In this document: piece by piece, positions 35,109 through 53,503 of the stretch
Numbering within the stretch: position 1 is the stretch's first letter
How the letters are laid out: every line of letters begins with the position of its first letter
DNA from: Toxonevra muliebris
Lineage: Eukaryota > Arthropoda > Insecta > Diptera > Pallopteridae
Length of the DNA stretch: 64,000 bases
Assembly: GCA_963691655.1 (NCBI GenBank)
Contig: OY829330.1
Coordinates: 17,057,169-17,121,168 of the forward strand
Direction of reading: 5' to 3'
The notes under the pieces: model-generated
The model's input: only the letters and a program-made list of their open reading frames with translations
What the model was told of the DNA's origin: nothing
The model's database searches: none
Position numbers and translations under genes: made by a program

Positions 35109-36512
35109 TCACGTCATCGTCGGAGCCCGACAGACTATCTTCCAGATAAAGATCGTCCAGATAGAGATCCATCTGTCTACAGGTTCACCCACCTTCGCGA
35201 CCTTCCAGTCACCGGTGGGAATCTGCGGATTGCTGAGTTTGATGCGTTCCAGGATCTTCTCAGGATCTCCAAAAGAAGATGGAACCCTAGTCCTGCATCT
35301 AGGACGGTTTGGAATGTCCTCCTTGCAGACGACATCCAAAGAAGCACTCGGCCAGACCTCACCGACTCGCTGGATAGCAAGCCGGTAGAGGTCAACCGAG
35401 CGTTGGTCGGCGCACGAGACTAGCTTCACTCGGTTTTGAAACCAGCCATAGTCTCTGCAGCTAGGTGGAGGCCCTGGGTGCTCTACTAGTACCAAGTCGA
35501 ACACTTCCGAGAGCTTCTCCTCGACCAAGTACCAGTCCTTGTGGGAAATAGTGCCATCAATGCCGTTTCTGTCGATAACGGCACGGATCAAGTGGTCCTT
35601 GGCTACCGCACAATAAGACCTAGCAGGTCTGCTACCCGTAGGGGTCTTCGCAATGACCTTCTGCCTTTTAGGCAGAACCTCTTGAGAAGCGCCTTTTGAG
35701 CGCTGTCGTTTAGGCGGAGGATTTTTGCTGGGCTGATCAGCGAGTGAGTCCACCAACTTCTTGGCTTCCTCGAGTATGACTTTTTGCGAGTCACGAAGCT
35801 CATCCGGATTAACAGTGCCCCGTTTCCGAATGGCACGGTACGCATTTCTGCGCTCCAGATAGCTTGTTGGCTGCGTAGATGTGCTGCCAGGGGGCTTGTC
35901 CACAGTAGCTTCTGATCGAGGCTTCGCCAAGGATAGGTTGCTACTGGGGGAAGCCGAAGTTGGCCGGGAATGGCCTGTGACGTTAGTAGGAGCTTGCCTA
36001 GACTTGGCCAGAGGTTTACTCGCTACAGACGCCGAAGTGGCTGCAGCAGATGTGCTGGGTCCGTCTATAGGGACTAGGCGACCCACCACAGAAGAGATTG
36101 CCTTGAGAGGCTTGCTTGTAGTCTTTGTTCCAGGCTTGGCCGATGAACTAGGACTACCGTTGCTGGGCTTGCTTAAGACCCTGGCTTTACTTAAAACCTT
36201 TGTAGCATTGCGAGCAGCCTTTGTTCCAGGCTTGGCCAGAGAACTCGGGTTGCTCGAAAAATCGTTATCCGATTTTTTTTGTGTGTTTGTTGTGGGCATA
36301 ATTAATTCATATTGTGACTGCTTCGCCGGACCGAAGCTAAGCTCGGCAGTCGATATTAGGAGTGGGGAAGTAATGGGTTCCACCACGGCAGCGCCCCATA
36401 CCGTGGTAAGGCCGAAGTTGCTCTCTGAATTGGCCAGGGATAAATACCAGAGAGGCTCCGTTAGAAGACAGCCTATTTTTAACCCTAGCAGCCCGCTCAT
36501 TACGGTTCTCAT
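35109..36512 (-). CDS. LOA-type ORF1 (RNA-binding/gag-like, DUF4780-type)
   Basis: The 467-residue frame begins at 36512, but the first ~70 residues look like leader. The ATG at 36299 (MPTTNTQKKSDNDF) is the more likely start. A long Ser/Pro/Ala/Lys-rich disordered region with repeated KPGTK motifs leads to basic stretches (PPPKRQRSK). A C-terminal domain from about residue 300 (SYCAVAKDHLIRAVIDRN to VCKEDIPNRPRCRTRV) resembles DUF4780, common in insect retrotransposon ORF1. Near 35165 the frame probably shifts: the alternative frame reads MDLYLDDLYLEDSLSGSDDD and ends at about 35033, overlapping the ORF2 start. The listed end (IWKIVCRAPTMT) may be an artefact of that shift. Confidence 0.8.
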   Translation of the reverse strand: MRTVMSGLLGLKIGCLLTEPLWYLSLANSESNFGLTTVWGAAVVEPITSPLLISTAELSFGPAKQSQYELIMPTTNTQKKSDNDFSSNPSSLAKPGTKAARNATKVLSKARVLSKPSNGSPSSSAKPGTKTTSKPLKAISSVVGRLVPIDGPSTSAAATSASVASKPLAKSRQAPTNVTGHSRPTSASPSSNLSLAKPRSEATVDKPPGSTSTQPTSYLERRNAYRAIRKRGTVNPDELRDSQKVILEEAKKLVDSLADQPSKNPPPKRQRSKGASQEVLPKRQKVIAKTPTGSRPARSYCAVAKDHLIRAVIDRNGIDGTISHKDWYLVEEKLSEVFDLVLVEHPGPPPSCRDYGWFQNRVKLVSCADQRSVDLYRLAIQRVGEVWPSASLDVVCKEDIPNRPRCRTRVPSSFGDPEKILERIKLSNPQIPTGDWKVAKVGEPVDRWISIWTIFIWKIVCRAPTMT

Positions 36513-36892
36513 GTGCTGATTTCACATAAGTACGTGTACTTACATAAAAACAAACATTGGATCTATATGAGCAGTCTACTAGAGTTAATCCCCTGACTGC
36601 CAAACCAATGGGCACGGGTCGCATGACACCCTGGATTAGGGGAGTTTTTATTTAAGAGGGTTAGCTCCCTCCGCCTGGTCTATCTTAGCCAGTTACACAT
36701 CAGATATCAGGTGCGCCCTGTCATTATCAATGACAATCACAGGTCGCAGCCGCTATTTGATTTGTAACTGTTTCCAGCCGTCACCACGTGGAGGTGATAG
36801 ACCACACTACCATCAAGTCACTCAATTACGGCACGCATACGGAATACCGAAATACATGTTATTCCCCTTGACGACTGATGGCCCTACGGCCA
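36513..36892 (-). promoter_or_regulatory. 5' UTR / internal promoter region of the LOA element
   Basis: Non-coding, GC-richer leader between ORF1 and the inferred 5' end. Elements of this type use internal pol II promoters near their first base. A GGCCGTAGGGCCATCAGTCG stretch at the presumed 5' edge is the best boundary marker. Confidence 0.4.
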
Positions 36893-37387
36893 TATTTACT
36901 TAAATATTTATAAATTAATTTTTTCTTTAATATTATTAATATAGTTTTTTAATTAATATAAAATACAAAAATTTAAAATAAAAATAGCCAAAATAGGAAA
37001 TTAAGAATGTTTCGTATGCGAGCCATTTGATAGTAATGTAGTGAATAGAAGTTAGGTTAAGTTAAAGTTTTACTGTATAATGTTACCACATGTAGTAAGG
37101 TAACTACACGTGGTCTGCAAGGTCAAAAGTAGGGCTTCATGAGCGTTTTCAGCGATTAAGTGTAAAATATGGTAATTTTTGTAGTGGCAAAACAAGGTTT
37201 AATGCACCCGTGGAGCTTCAAATCCGTTTTGGGTCCACGTGTCTTAATGGCACGCAAATGAAATTTGTGAGAAATAGCCGGGTTAAAATAACTGAAAAAA
37301 AGTTTCACAAATTTTTACTATATTGCACCCTTTTTAATGTTTGATAATTTGAATATACTTACAACTTAGCCCTTGTTAGAAATATGC
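36893..37387. other. Spacer, nothing recognised
   Basis: Contains a short hairpin CCACATGTAGT/ACTACACGTGG at about 37086-37112. No coding signal. Confidence 0.4.
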
Positions 37388-37437
37388 AGAAAATTTTACT
37401 AATTTTCTTTCCAGAAAATTTTACTAATTTTCTTTCC
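37388..37437 (+). repeat. 25-bp tandem duplication
   Basis: AGAAAATTTTACTAATTTTC plus TTTCC occurs twice in tandem, with a third partial start. Confidence 0.9.
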
Positions 37438-37919
37438 AGAAAATTGTCTTAAAAATTTAACACGCACTGTACTGACTGTACTTTAAATTACAAATTTGTT
37501 TAACTTCAAATATTCTTCACTGCTCGACTTCTACTAGTGGAATGATTTAGAAATTATGTTCATAGTTTAGTTCAAGGCTATGAGTTCTTTTTTTTCTAGG
37601 GTCCCGTTATATTTTAGTATTTCTTTAAATTTAGTTGGCATTACCAAATCAGAACTACACTACCTGCGCATATACTATATACAGTAAGCCACTAAAATTA
37701 ATGCATCATACATCTGCATGCCAAAGGTAGCGTGTGGATATCAATGTTAGCGAATGATGTGATAAAGAAAAACAAGGTAACTAAGCGCTAGTGGTTCAGG
37801 AGTGGCTAACCTTTTGTTGCGTGCCAATAGGGAAATTTTATTTTCTTATTTTATTTCGGTATTAGTATGCACGAGTAAATAAAATATTTAGATTTTTCCT
37901 TATAATTTTTTTCACATAT

Positions 37920-39044
37920 AAGTAATTCCTAACAGATCACAATACTTTGTAAAGGTTTGTGGCTAAGTGAGTTAAAAAGGATAGTAAAGTTGTGGTTGTG
38001 CAAAGAAATTGTGAGTTTTTTTGGTGTCACGAGTTCGAATCCCACTACAGGTGAACCCTACCAAGTGATTCTTTTTTTATACAAATAATTAATATTTTTT
38101 ATACTATTATATAAAACTGTAACTTGATTTCATGGACATATGACCATCAATAACTCAGATAATTTTTGGGTATATTTCCACAACCAGAGATTTAGTACAA
38201 GGATGTTAATTGGCATTGTAACGCCGCAGGAAAAAGGTCTGTGAAATTGAAAAAAAGGGACATGGTATCTCCTATATAATCTGAGATTTAGCTATGGAAT
38301 ATCTCAGTATTCATTTGTGGCACGTCTCTAAAAAACGTTATTTGTCAATGACATTCTATGAAAAAATATGGATAGGCGTGGCCTTTTCCGTTCAACTCTA
38401 ATGCTTTTATATATATTTCTTAGAAACTATTTTTGGTTCAGTACTAAGATTTGGAATGATAATATTTGATTTGTCAATGGAATTTGGTGGGTAAAGAATG
38501 GGTACACTTGAGTTAGTGACTGTTCCACCTCGGTTTTGTAAGGTATATTTCCTAAATTATTTGTGGTTAGAGAGCTTGATTGCTAATGGAAAATGATAGA
38601 AAAAAAATGAATGGAATAATGGATTATGATAAAAAATGTGCCCTGTACCGAAAATTTTAGAAACCTACACTGAAAACTTGCAATCTTTTCTTTTAGTTCA
38701 AAATAAAAATGCTCGAAATAGTACTCCAAATACAAAAATGTTTATTGCTTCTCCTGTAAAATATTTAAAAATGCAAGCAATCAAAATTTAGTTGTAAAGG
38801 ATGTATGTTGATAGTTATTAGAGATGATTAAGATGGGATGTTGATAGCAATAACTGAGAAGAATGTTGACACCATTAAACACATGGAAGTGAAACTACTC
38901 ATGTAAATGATATGAATGATTAGTGCAATGATTCGATTTTGATCGGAGATTGGAACCCTCATATAGATATATCTCTTGCAAAAGTTTAAGTTGTTGTAAT
39001 TTTTGCATTACCCCTACTTTGCCAGGGCCGGACAACGAAGCTAG
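37920..39044 (+). mobile_element. Helitron-like element, 3' tail copy
   Basis: The 3' end TTGCCAGGGCCGGACAACG followed by AAGCTAG and a T is the hairpin-plus-CTAG terminus of insect Helitrons (TTGCC pairs with GGaCAA). The segment 38030-38450 is matched, inverted, at 59330-59740. A tRNA-like segment lies at 37955-38056. The 5' head is missing or diverged. No Rep/helicase. The tail relic at 1965-2132 is the same family. Confidence 0.7.
37955..38056 (+). other. tRNA-like (SINE-type) segment in the Helitron
   Basis: TGTGGCTAAGTGAGTT resembles an A box and GAGTTCGAATCCCAC at 38031 matches the B box consensus well. Homologous to 30115-30210. Confidence 0.55.
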
Positions 39045-39052
39045 TATTATAT

Positions 39053-39700
39053 ATTATAGTTTAATGGAACTGCATGTCCACGTGTTCATCACTGTTTATT
39101 AGGCAACGCATGCGGCTAAAATTTTTTCTTTTGAGGGACTTTTGTCTTTTCTATCTGCATCAAATTGGTAGTCGCAACTACGTCAATCCTCGCCTCAAAA
39201 ATATCGAAAGTCGAAAGTGACTATCAAGGTGGATGTAGTCGCCTTTTCTACGATTGGGTACTTTTTTTGGAAAATCTTTTGCCTCCAAGCTCTATAAGAT
39301 TAAAATGACCTTATGATATTTTGCTTGTACAAAAATGCCAAAATATTAACTAACATATTAAAAGTTACCTGATAAACAAAAAGTATGATGAATTCCAAGA
39401 ATTATTATGGATAGATTTTAGGAAAACCTTCTCTGATGAAATTATATTAATTAGATGTTTATTCCTCGGCGGCTCACAAAAAAAGGAAGTAACATCATAA
39501 GATTCAATACCCTCTTGCTTCAATCGCAATGAAGATTCAGCGTTGATTACTGAGCGTGTTCACACAACTAAGTGATCGATCCGCCACTTAGTACCAAAAA
39601 GAAACTATAATTTTTATATCATATTCAATAAACAGAATTTTGATATCGTCCATTACAACACTTCATATCGATAATGAATATAAGAAAGTTGTAAGAATTA
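39053..39700. other. Spacer, nothing recognised
   Basis: No terminal repeats or coding signal that I can name. Confidence 0.4.
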
Positions 39701-39707
39701 ACCACCA

Positions 39708-39779
39708 GACCAAAACGGGAATCGAACCCGAATCTTCCTGGTGCAAGTCTAGAGCACTAAACACTAGACTATTGAGGTC
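39708..39779 (-). pseudogene. tRNA-like sequence (tRNA pseudogene or SINE head)
   Basis: Read on the minus strand, AATAGTCTAGTGTTTAGTG fits an A-box/D-arm and GGGTTCGATTCCCG is a perfect B box/T arm. The ends GACC...GGTC pair over four bases only. The putative anticodon stem has mismatches around a CTTGCAC loop (anticodon TGC if read as a tRNA). The broken stems make a functional tRNA unlikely. The overall sequence is closest in form to Glu/Asp-type tRNAs. Confidence 0.5.
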
Positions 39780-40044
39780 GTCATGATTCAGAATAGTACC
39801 TATTCATTTTTTTGTACAGATTTTTTAATAAATATTTCTTCACACGCAAATGCCAATAGAATTTTTTTTATTTTGCATCTTAAAAAGTATTTCAAAATGT
39901 GATTTTTCTACAACTTTTCATTTCTTTTAGTGTAAATAGAAAGGAATTTGAAAAAAAATTATTGAAAATTCGTCATTTTACTTACATTTTGCATAGAGGA
40001 CAAAAAGTCTATAAAGACAGTTTAAGTTACTTTCAACCTAGGAC

Positions 40045-40210
40045 CACGGTTGCCACTTTGGTACAATTCTACCAAACTGGTATTTTTTTTCCATTTTTCT
40101 GTGCTTGGTACATTGGTTCATGTTTTTAAATTTTTGGTACATTCTGTGGGCAAAGTTAGCTTTCATAGTAATCAAGAATTGTAAACATATTTTCAAAATA
40201 CTTTACAAAT
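40045..40210 (+). mobile_element. hAT terminus, second copy of the 62688-63496 family
   Basis: CACGGTTGCCACTTTGGTAC at 40045 and about 150 bp that follow (CTACCAAACTGGTA, GGTACATTGGTTCATGTTTT, CTGTGGGCAAAGTTAGCTTT) match the right end of the hAT element at 62688-63496, inverted. The far end is missing. Confidence 0.8.
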
Positions 40211-40389
40211 TAGAAACTTATTCAGACTTAGTAATTTTTTGGCAAAAAGTAAGTTGTATTAAAAATGGAATAGACGAAATGTGGTTTGAAGAATTGACTA
40301 AATTTATATTCATGTTAATGAGCTCATAGCTCAGCTAATGCTGAAAGAAAATTTTTTGACTTTAGTCTAATATAAAAGAAAACAATTAA

Positions 40390-40760
40390 GGAGTAAATTA
40401 GAATTGTAATTGCGCACGCTTTATGTCTAAAACTGTATTGGTGGTTGTTGGCAGGGCTCCACGGGCTTTACCATCTAATTTAGATTTAATAAACGATATT
40501 AAAGTGCCTGTCAAATTTTCACTGGCTAAATCTTCAATTAGAATTATTTTATCAAGGAAGGATTCTAGCTAGCTAGAGGATCTCCGCTATAATTGAAGCA
40601 CACAAGTTAATAAAAGATTTTTTTCCTTCAATGGTGGCCATGTTGCCGTCTAATTTACTAATAAAACTACGTATTTTACCAGAAATAATGTAATTATATG
40701 AAATGTTTGGCGAACTACTAGTGCTAGAGCTTGACGTATTTACGTCGTCGCATGCATCTA
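40390..40760 (-). pseudogene. Retroelement gag-like relic
   Basis: The minus strand contains coding-like pieces: VNTSSSSTSSSPNISYNYI, SGKIRSFISKLDGNMATIEG, then after stops SENLTGTLISFIKSKLDGKA and RGALPTTTNTVLDIKRA. The pattern (linker then a K-L-D-G-K-A-R-G-A helix-rich segment) resembles gag of LTR retroelements, but family assignment is weak. Several stops. Confidence 0.35.
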
Positions 40761-40764
40761 AAGA

Positions 40765-40946
40765 TGGTAGTGACCATCCTTTTTGGCAAGTTCGTCTGCC
40801 TTCTCATTTCCTTTTATTCCTACATGGCCTGAAACCCAGAGTATCCAGACCTTGTTCTGCAGGCCAAGCGTATTAAGTTTCTCAAGGCAGTCCCTAACCA
40901 GTTTAACATACAACGCTTTGCTGTTAGATGAGAGCAAAATCAGCAT
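40765..40946 (-). pseudogene. RNase H fragment of a non-LTR retrotransposon
   Basis: The minus strand reads LLSSNSKALYVKLVRDCLEK then VWILWVSGHVGIKGNEKADE and LAKK. This is the C-terminal half of a retrotransposon RNase H (IxWVPGHxGIxGNExAD), including the histidine and final aspartate. Upstream parts are gone. Its start abuts the Tc1 relic at 40928. Confidence 0.8.
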
Positions 40947-41737
40947 GTGCGGTTCGGACGGAAAATTATTTGTTAAAAGGCCACATGGACCTATACCAGG
41001 TACGGTAAAGCACCAATGAGGTTGTATTGTGGTCTGGGGATGCTTTTCAACTAATAGTATGGGTCCAACGCATCACATTCGGGAAATAATGAAATACAAC
41101 GATTATAAAAACGTTTTAAGAGACATTATACTTCCATACGCTAGCTTGGAAATGCCGCTTGATTGGACGTTTCCACAGAATCATAGCCCAAAGCGCACGT
41201 CTAAATTGGTAAAAGCTTGCCTTGTCGCAAAAAAGTCCAGTACAGTCCCTCGATCTAAACCCAATTGAGAGTCATTTGATGCTCGTGAAGCGAAAGATTG
41301 GCACGAATACGTTTTAGAAACTGAAGAATCTGCATGAGGATGTTCAAAAGCAGTAGGGGCGAGTTCCAATGGATCATATAAAACAATTAATAGAGCCAAT
41401 GCCACGTTGACGTGCAACAGTGATCGCTGATAATGGATATGTGACAAAGTTTCGATAACTTTTTCGATTTTTCTTAAATTTTCACATTAACTTTTTCTAG
41501 TTGCAAATGTTTTGACCTCTTCAATTCAGACTTTAATTTTATTTTTATTTTTAATTTTTATTACGTCTTTCTTTCTTTATTTGCAACATAATTTTGCACT
41601 TTTAATTTTTTATAATAAATGGCATTAATACACTTTGTTTTGAATAAAAAAGATTTTTAATAAAAATTATTTTAGTGAACTTAAGAAATCATTTAAAGTA
41701 AAAGTGATTTTAGTTGCAAATGATATGACCGGCACTG
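40928..41737 (+). pseudogene. Tc1-type transposase relic with right TIR
   Basis: The plus strand reads DESKISMCGSDGKLFVKRPH (first Asp region), VVWGCFSTNSMGP, then MPLDWTFPQNHSPKRTSKLV, equivalent to the Tc1 FQQDNDPKHTSKLV block, where the catalytic Asp context is damaged (QNHSPK). PNPIESH-like sequence follows near 41255. The right terminus GGCACTG at 41731-41737 with TA beyond, and ATGATATGACCGGCACTG, fits a Tc1 TIR (CAGTGCCGGTCAT reversed). A second GTTGCAAATG-TTTGACC copy lies at about 41500, as in IR/DR-type ends. The left end is missing. Confidence 0.8.
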
Positions 41738-41973
41738 TATGAAGAGATTTTAGAGTTTGTGAATCTTTCACAAGTTCTCCAGATAAAACCGACCATGGCA
41801 AATGATTTAGAAACTATGGTATATAATCAACATGTTTAGAAAATGTGAGTTTGGAGTTGAAAACTACACCTAAATCTTTGATTTCGTCATTACGATTTAA
41901 TACAAAATTTTGTAAAATGCGGTATGCTGCATACTATTCACATTGGTATTGGACTAAAATAATGAAAGATATA

Positions 41974-42820
41974 CAGTGATGTAAAAAATAATAGGGACAG
42001 TGAGTAGTTTAACTTTCAGAGCTACCTAAATAAAAAAATATTTTCTTTTATAATACAATAACATTTTTATTAACTTGCTTAAAACAAAGTTAAACGAAAA
42101 ACAAAATATATTTTCATATTTGAACTAATTCATTATAATAATTAATAGTAATTAAACATTTCAAATACTGCTTACATTGTGTGTGTAAAATAATAAGGAC
42201 AGCATATGAACTTTAGTGGAATATAAACTGAAAATGATTTAATGTAAAGAAAAAGCTAAAGATTTCATTTAAGGATGCGATAAACTATTGTATTGTTACT
42301 ATAATATTGTATTGAATATCCTTTATTGTTGATTACAGCCAAACAATGCCGCAGCACAGAATCAAGCAGTTTCTGGCAAGTGCTCACCGGTATAACTTCC
42401 CATAAAACCTTCACAAATAACCAAAGCTGATTAATGCTTGATGGGTTCCGACCTCTTTGTTTAGCACTCTTTAATGAGCGTTTCGGATCATTATCTTGCA
42501 GAAACACCCACCAAAGCGGCATGTTTTGCTCGACAAAGAGGAGCATCTCGTTATTAAGTATACCAACATAGTGATCAGCTCTTATTATACCTGCAATGCG
42601 ATGGATAGCACCTACACCATAGTAGGAGAAACATACCCATACCATGATACATCCTTCTTGGTGCTTGATTGATTTTATGGTGTATTAATTGTGGTGAGCT
42701 GTCTTTGGAGATTGTCGTACAAGATGTGTTCCACGATCAGTGACCGTTATTTCATCCGACCAAAGAATATTGCGCCATTTGTGTTCTAGCCAATCCAGGT
42801 GCTGTTTAACGAAATTTTAT
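41974..42820 (-). pseudogene. Tc1-type transposase relic with IR/DR terminus
   Basis: CAGTGATGTAAAAAATAATA at 41974, next to TA, is the TIR. A second GTAAAATAATAAGGACAG copy lies at about 42184, the double-repeat (IR/DR) arrangement of Tc1-like elements. The minus-strand frame 42645-42265 reads MVWVCFSYYGVGAIHRIAGI, MPLWWVFLQDNDPKRS (second catalytic Asp) and IPVSTCQKLLDSVLRHCLAV. The preceding WRNILWSDE-like segment lies near 42755. The PAQSPDLNP block is largely lost. Distinct from the Tc1 relic at 40928. Confidence 0.85.
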
Positions 42821-42821
42821 C

Positions 42822-42955
42822 TTTTCTTCTACTACGGTGTAGGTGCTATCCACTGCATTGAAGATATAATGGCATACTCAATAACGTCATGCTTCCTTTT
42901 GCCGCGGAAAATATGCTACTTTGGTGAGTGTTCCAGCAAGATAATGATCCGAAAT
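42822..42955 (+). pseudogene. Tc1 transposase fragment in opposite orientation
   Basis: The plus strand encodes YYGVGAIHCIEDIM, then in the next frame NNVMLPFAAENMLLW, a stop, and VFQQDNDPK. This is a second piece of the same Tc1 type as 41974-42820, head to head with it. It breaks off exactly where the LINE begins. Confidence 0.75.
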
Positions 42956-43776
42956 GACTCTGCTATTTTGCAGAGAGATCTCGATGGTGTATCGAAATGG
43001 TGTGCTGAAAATTATCTCCATTTAAATATTGCTAAATGTAAAAGCATAAGTTTTACAAGATCAGCATGTTCTAGTCAAAACAGCTATCATGTCTTTGGCA
43101 CGACGATTGAAGAAGTAAGGAGTCAAAAAGACTTAGGGGTAATTTTTGACAATAAAGTCAACTTTAACCTGCATCATGAGTATATTATTTCTAGAGCCAA
43201 TAAATTATTGGGATTTCTCATGCGTAACTCAAAGGAGTTCGCTGACCCGTATACTCTGAAAACTATATATGTCTCCCTGGTAAGGTCTATCTTGGAATAT
43301 GGTTGTTGTATTTGGAGCCCCTCGTATATGGTTAGTAGTAATCGATTTGAGTCAATACAAAGAAAATTCACTAGATATGCATTAAGAAAGATGAGGTGGC
43401 CTGAGCGTATTTTACCTCTATATAAAGATAGGTGTCTGCTTATCGACTTAAAATCACTACACTGGAGACGTAAATTTTATAGCATTATGTTAGCTAGGGA
43501 TGTTTTGTGTTTCCACATTGATTGCCCATTGCTTCTTTCCCTTTACCCAATAAATTCCTTTCTACTTACTCCACGTTCATATACGAATTATAGCAAATCA
43601 GCTCCAATACCATGATCGTGCACAGTCATAAATGAGATAGATATATCTTTAAGTAGAACCAAGTTTAAGTATGAATTGTTGAGGTTGCTTTGAATCATCC
43701 TTAAATATCGAAATAGTTATATTTAAATATTGTAAACTAGAATCTTAGTTTAATTTAAGTTAATTTAATTGTTCTT
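42956..43776 (+). pseudogene. CR1/Jockey-like LINE, 3' end (RT C-terminus and 3' UTR)
   Basis: An open frame to 43615 starts at the Tc1 junction with LQRDLDGVSKWCAENYLHLN, then LNIAKCKSISFTRS, KDLGVIFDNKVNF, SRANKLLGFLMRN, LVRSILEYGCCIWSP and SIQRKFTRYALRKM. These are the RT palm/thumb end of CR1/Jockey-type ORF2; no RNase H follows. After the stop, a ~160-bp 3' UTR ends TTCTTAAATAAAGAAATAAA and passes without a break into the satellite. It is 5'-truncated as normal for LINE insertions. The clade call is tentative. Confidence 0.8.
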
Positions 43777-45856
43777 AAATAAAGAAATAAAGAAATAAAT
43801 AAAGAAATAAAGAAATAAAGAAATAAATAAAGAAATAAAGAAATAAAGAAATAAAGAAATAAAGAAATAAAGAAAGAAAGAAAGAAATAAAGAAAGAAAG
43901 AAATAAAGAAATAAAGAAATAAAGAAATAAAGAAATAAAGAAAGAAATAAAGAAATAAAGAAATAAAGAAATAAAGAAATAAAGAAATAAAGAAATAAAG
44001 AAATAAAGAAATAAAGAAATAAAGAAATAAAGAAATAAAGAAATAAAGAAATAAAGAAATAAAGAAATAAAGAAATAAAGAAATAAAGAAATAAAGAAAT
44101 AAAGAAATAAAGAAATAAAGAAATAAAGAAATAAAGAAATAAAGAAATAAAGAAATAAAGAAATAAAGAAATAAAGAAATAAAGAAATAAAGAAATAAAG
44201 AAATAAAGAAATAAAGAAATAAAGAAATAAAGAAATAAAGAAATAAAGAAATAAAGAAATAAAGAAATAAAGAAATAAAGAAATAAAGAAATAAAGAAAT
44301 AAAGAAATAAAGAAATAAAGAAATAAAGAAATAAAGAAATAAAGAAATAAAGAAATAAAGAAATAAAGAAATAAAGAAATAAAGAAATAAAGAAATAAAG
44401 AAATAAAGAAATAAAGAAATAAAGAAATAAAGAAATAAAGAAATAAAGAAATAAAGAAATAAAGAAATAAAGAAATAAAGAAATAAAGAAATAAAGAAAT
44501 AAAGAAATAAAGAAATAAAGAAATAAAGAAATAAAGAAATAAAGAAATAAAGAAATAAAGAAATAAAGAAATAAAGAAATAAAGAAATAAAGAAATAAAG
44601 AAATAAAGAAATAAAGAAATAAAGAAATAAAGAAATAAAGAAATAAAGAAATAAAGAAATAAAGAAATAAAGAAATAAAGAAATAAAGAAATAAAGAAAT
44701 AAAGAAATAAAGAAATAAAGAAATAAAGAAATAAAGAAATAAAGAAATAAAGAAATAAAGAAATAAAGAAATAAAGAAATAAAGAAATAAAGAAATAAAG
44801 AAATAAAGAAATAAAGAAATAAAGAAATAAAGAAATAAAGAAATAAAGAAATAAAGAAATAAAGAAATAAAGAAATAAAGAAATAAAGAAATAAAGAAAT
44901 AAAGAAATAAAGAAATAAAGAAATAAAGAAATAAAGAAATAAAGAAATAAAGAAATAAAGAAATAAAGAAATAAAGAAATAAAGAAATAAAGAAATAAAG
45001 AAATAAAGAAATAAAGAAATAAAGAAATAAAGAAATAAAGAAATAAAGAAATAAAGAAATAAAGAAATAAAGAAATAAAGAAATAAAGAAATAAAGAAAT
45101 AAAGAAATAAAGAAATAAAGAAATAAAGAAATAAAGAAATAAAGAAATAAAGAAATAAAGAAATAAAGAAATAAAGAAATAAAGAAATAAAGAAATAAAG
45201 AAATAAAGAAATAAAGAAATAAAGAAATAAAGAAATAAAGAAATAAAGAAATAAAGAAATAAAGAAATAAAGAAATAAAGAAATAAAGAAATAAAGAAAT
45301 AAAGAAATAAAGAAATAAAGAAATAAAGAAATAAAGAAATAAAGAAATAAAGAAATAAAGAAATAAAGAAATAAAGAAATAAAGAAATAAAGAAATAAAG
45401 AAATAAAGAAATAAAGAAATAAAGAAATAAAGAAATAAAGAAATAAAGAAATAAAGAAATAAAGAAATAAAGAAATAAAGAAATAAAGAAATAAAGAAAT
45501 AAAGAAATAAAGAAATAAAGAAATAAAGAAATAAAGAAATAAAGAAATAAAGAAATAAAGAAATAAAGAAATAAAGAAATAAAGAAATAAAGAAATAAAG
45601 AAATAAAGAAATAAAGAAATAAAGAAATAAAGAAATAAAGAAATAAAGAAATAAAGAAATAAAGAAATAAAGAAATAAAGAAATAAAGAAATAAAGAAAT
45701 AAAGAAATAAAGAAATAAAGAAATAAAGAAATAAAGAAATAAAGAAATAAAGAAATAAAGAAATAAAGAAATAAAGAAATAAAGAAATAAAGAAATAAAG
45801 AAATAAAGAAATAAAGAAATAAAGAAATAAAGAAATAAAGAAATAAAGAAATAAAG

Positions 45857-53503
<7,647 letters not shown>

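Larger units (their letters stand above)
31405..36892 (-). mobile_element. LOA/R1-group non-LTR retrotransposon, near full length, disabled
   Basis: On the minus strand, in order: a GC-richer 5' leader (about 36892-36513), ORF1, ORF2 (endonuclease, reverse transcriptase, RNase H, Cys-His tail) and a short 3' UTR. The element ends at about 31405 in a TAATAATAATAA tail, as in Jockey/LOA elements. Presence of RNase H after RT separates it from R1 proper and favours LOA. Its GC content is clearly above the surrounding DNA. A target-site duplication was not identified. Outer limits are inferred from composition and tail. Confidence 0.85.

Noticed and set aside
31737..36519. Plus-strand open frames (e.g. 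31737-32144, 33173-33481, 33629-34090, 35881-36519)
   Set aside because: Antisense shadows of the LOA ORF1/ORF2; the minus strand carries the conserved motifs.
42740..43615. 291-residue fused Tc1-LINE frame as a novel gene
   Set aside because: The true Tc1 reading is in another frame with a stop; the fusion is a by-product of the junction.
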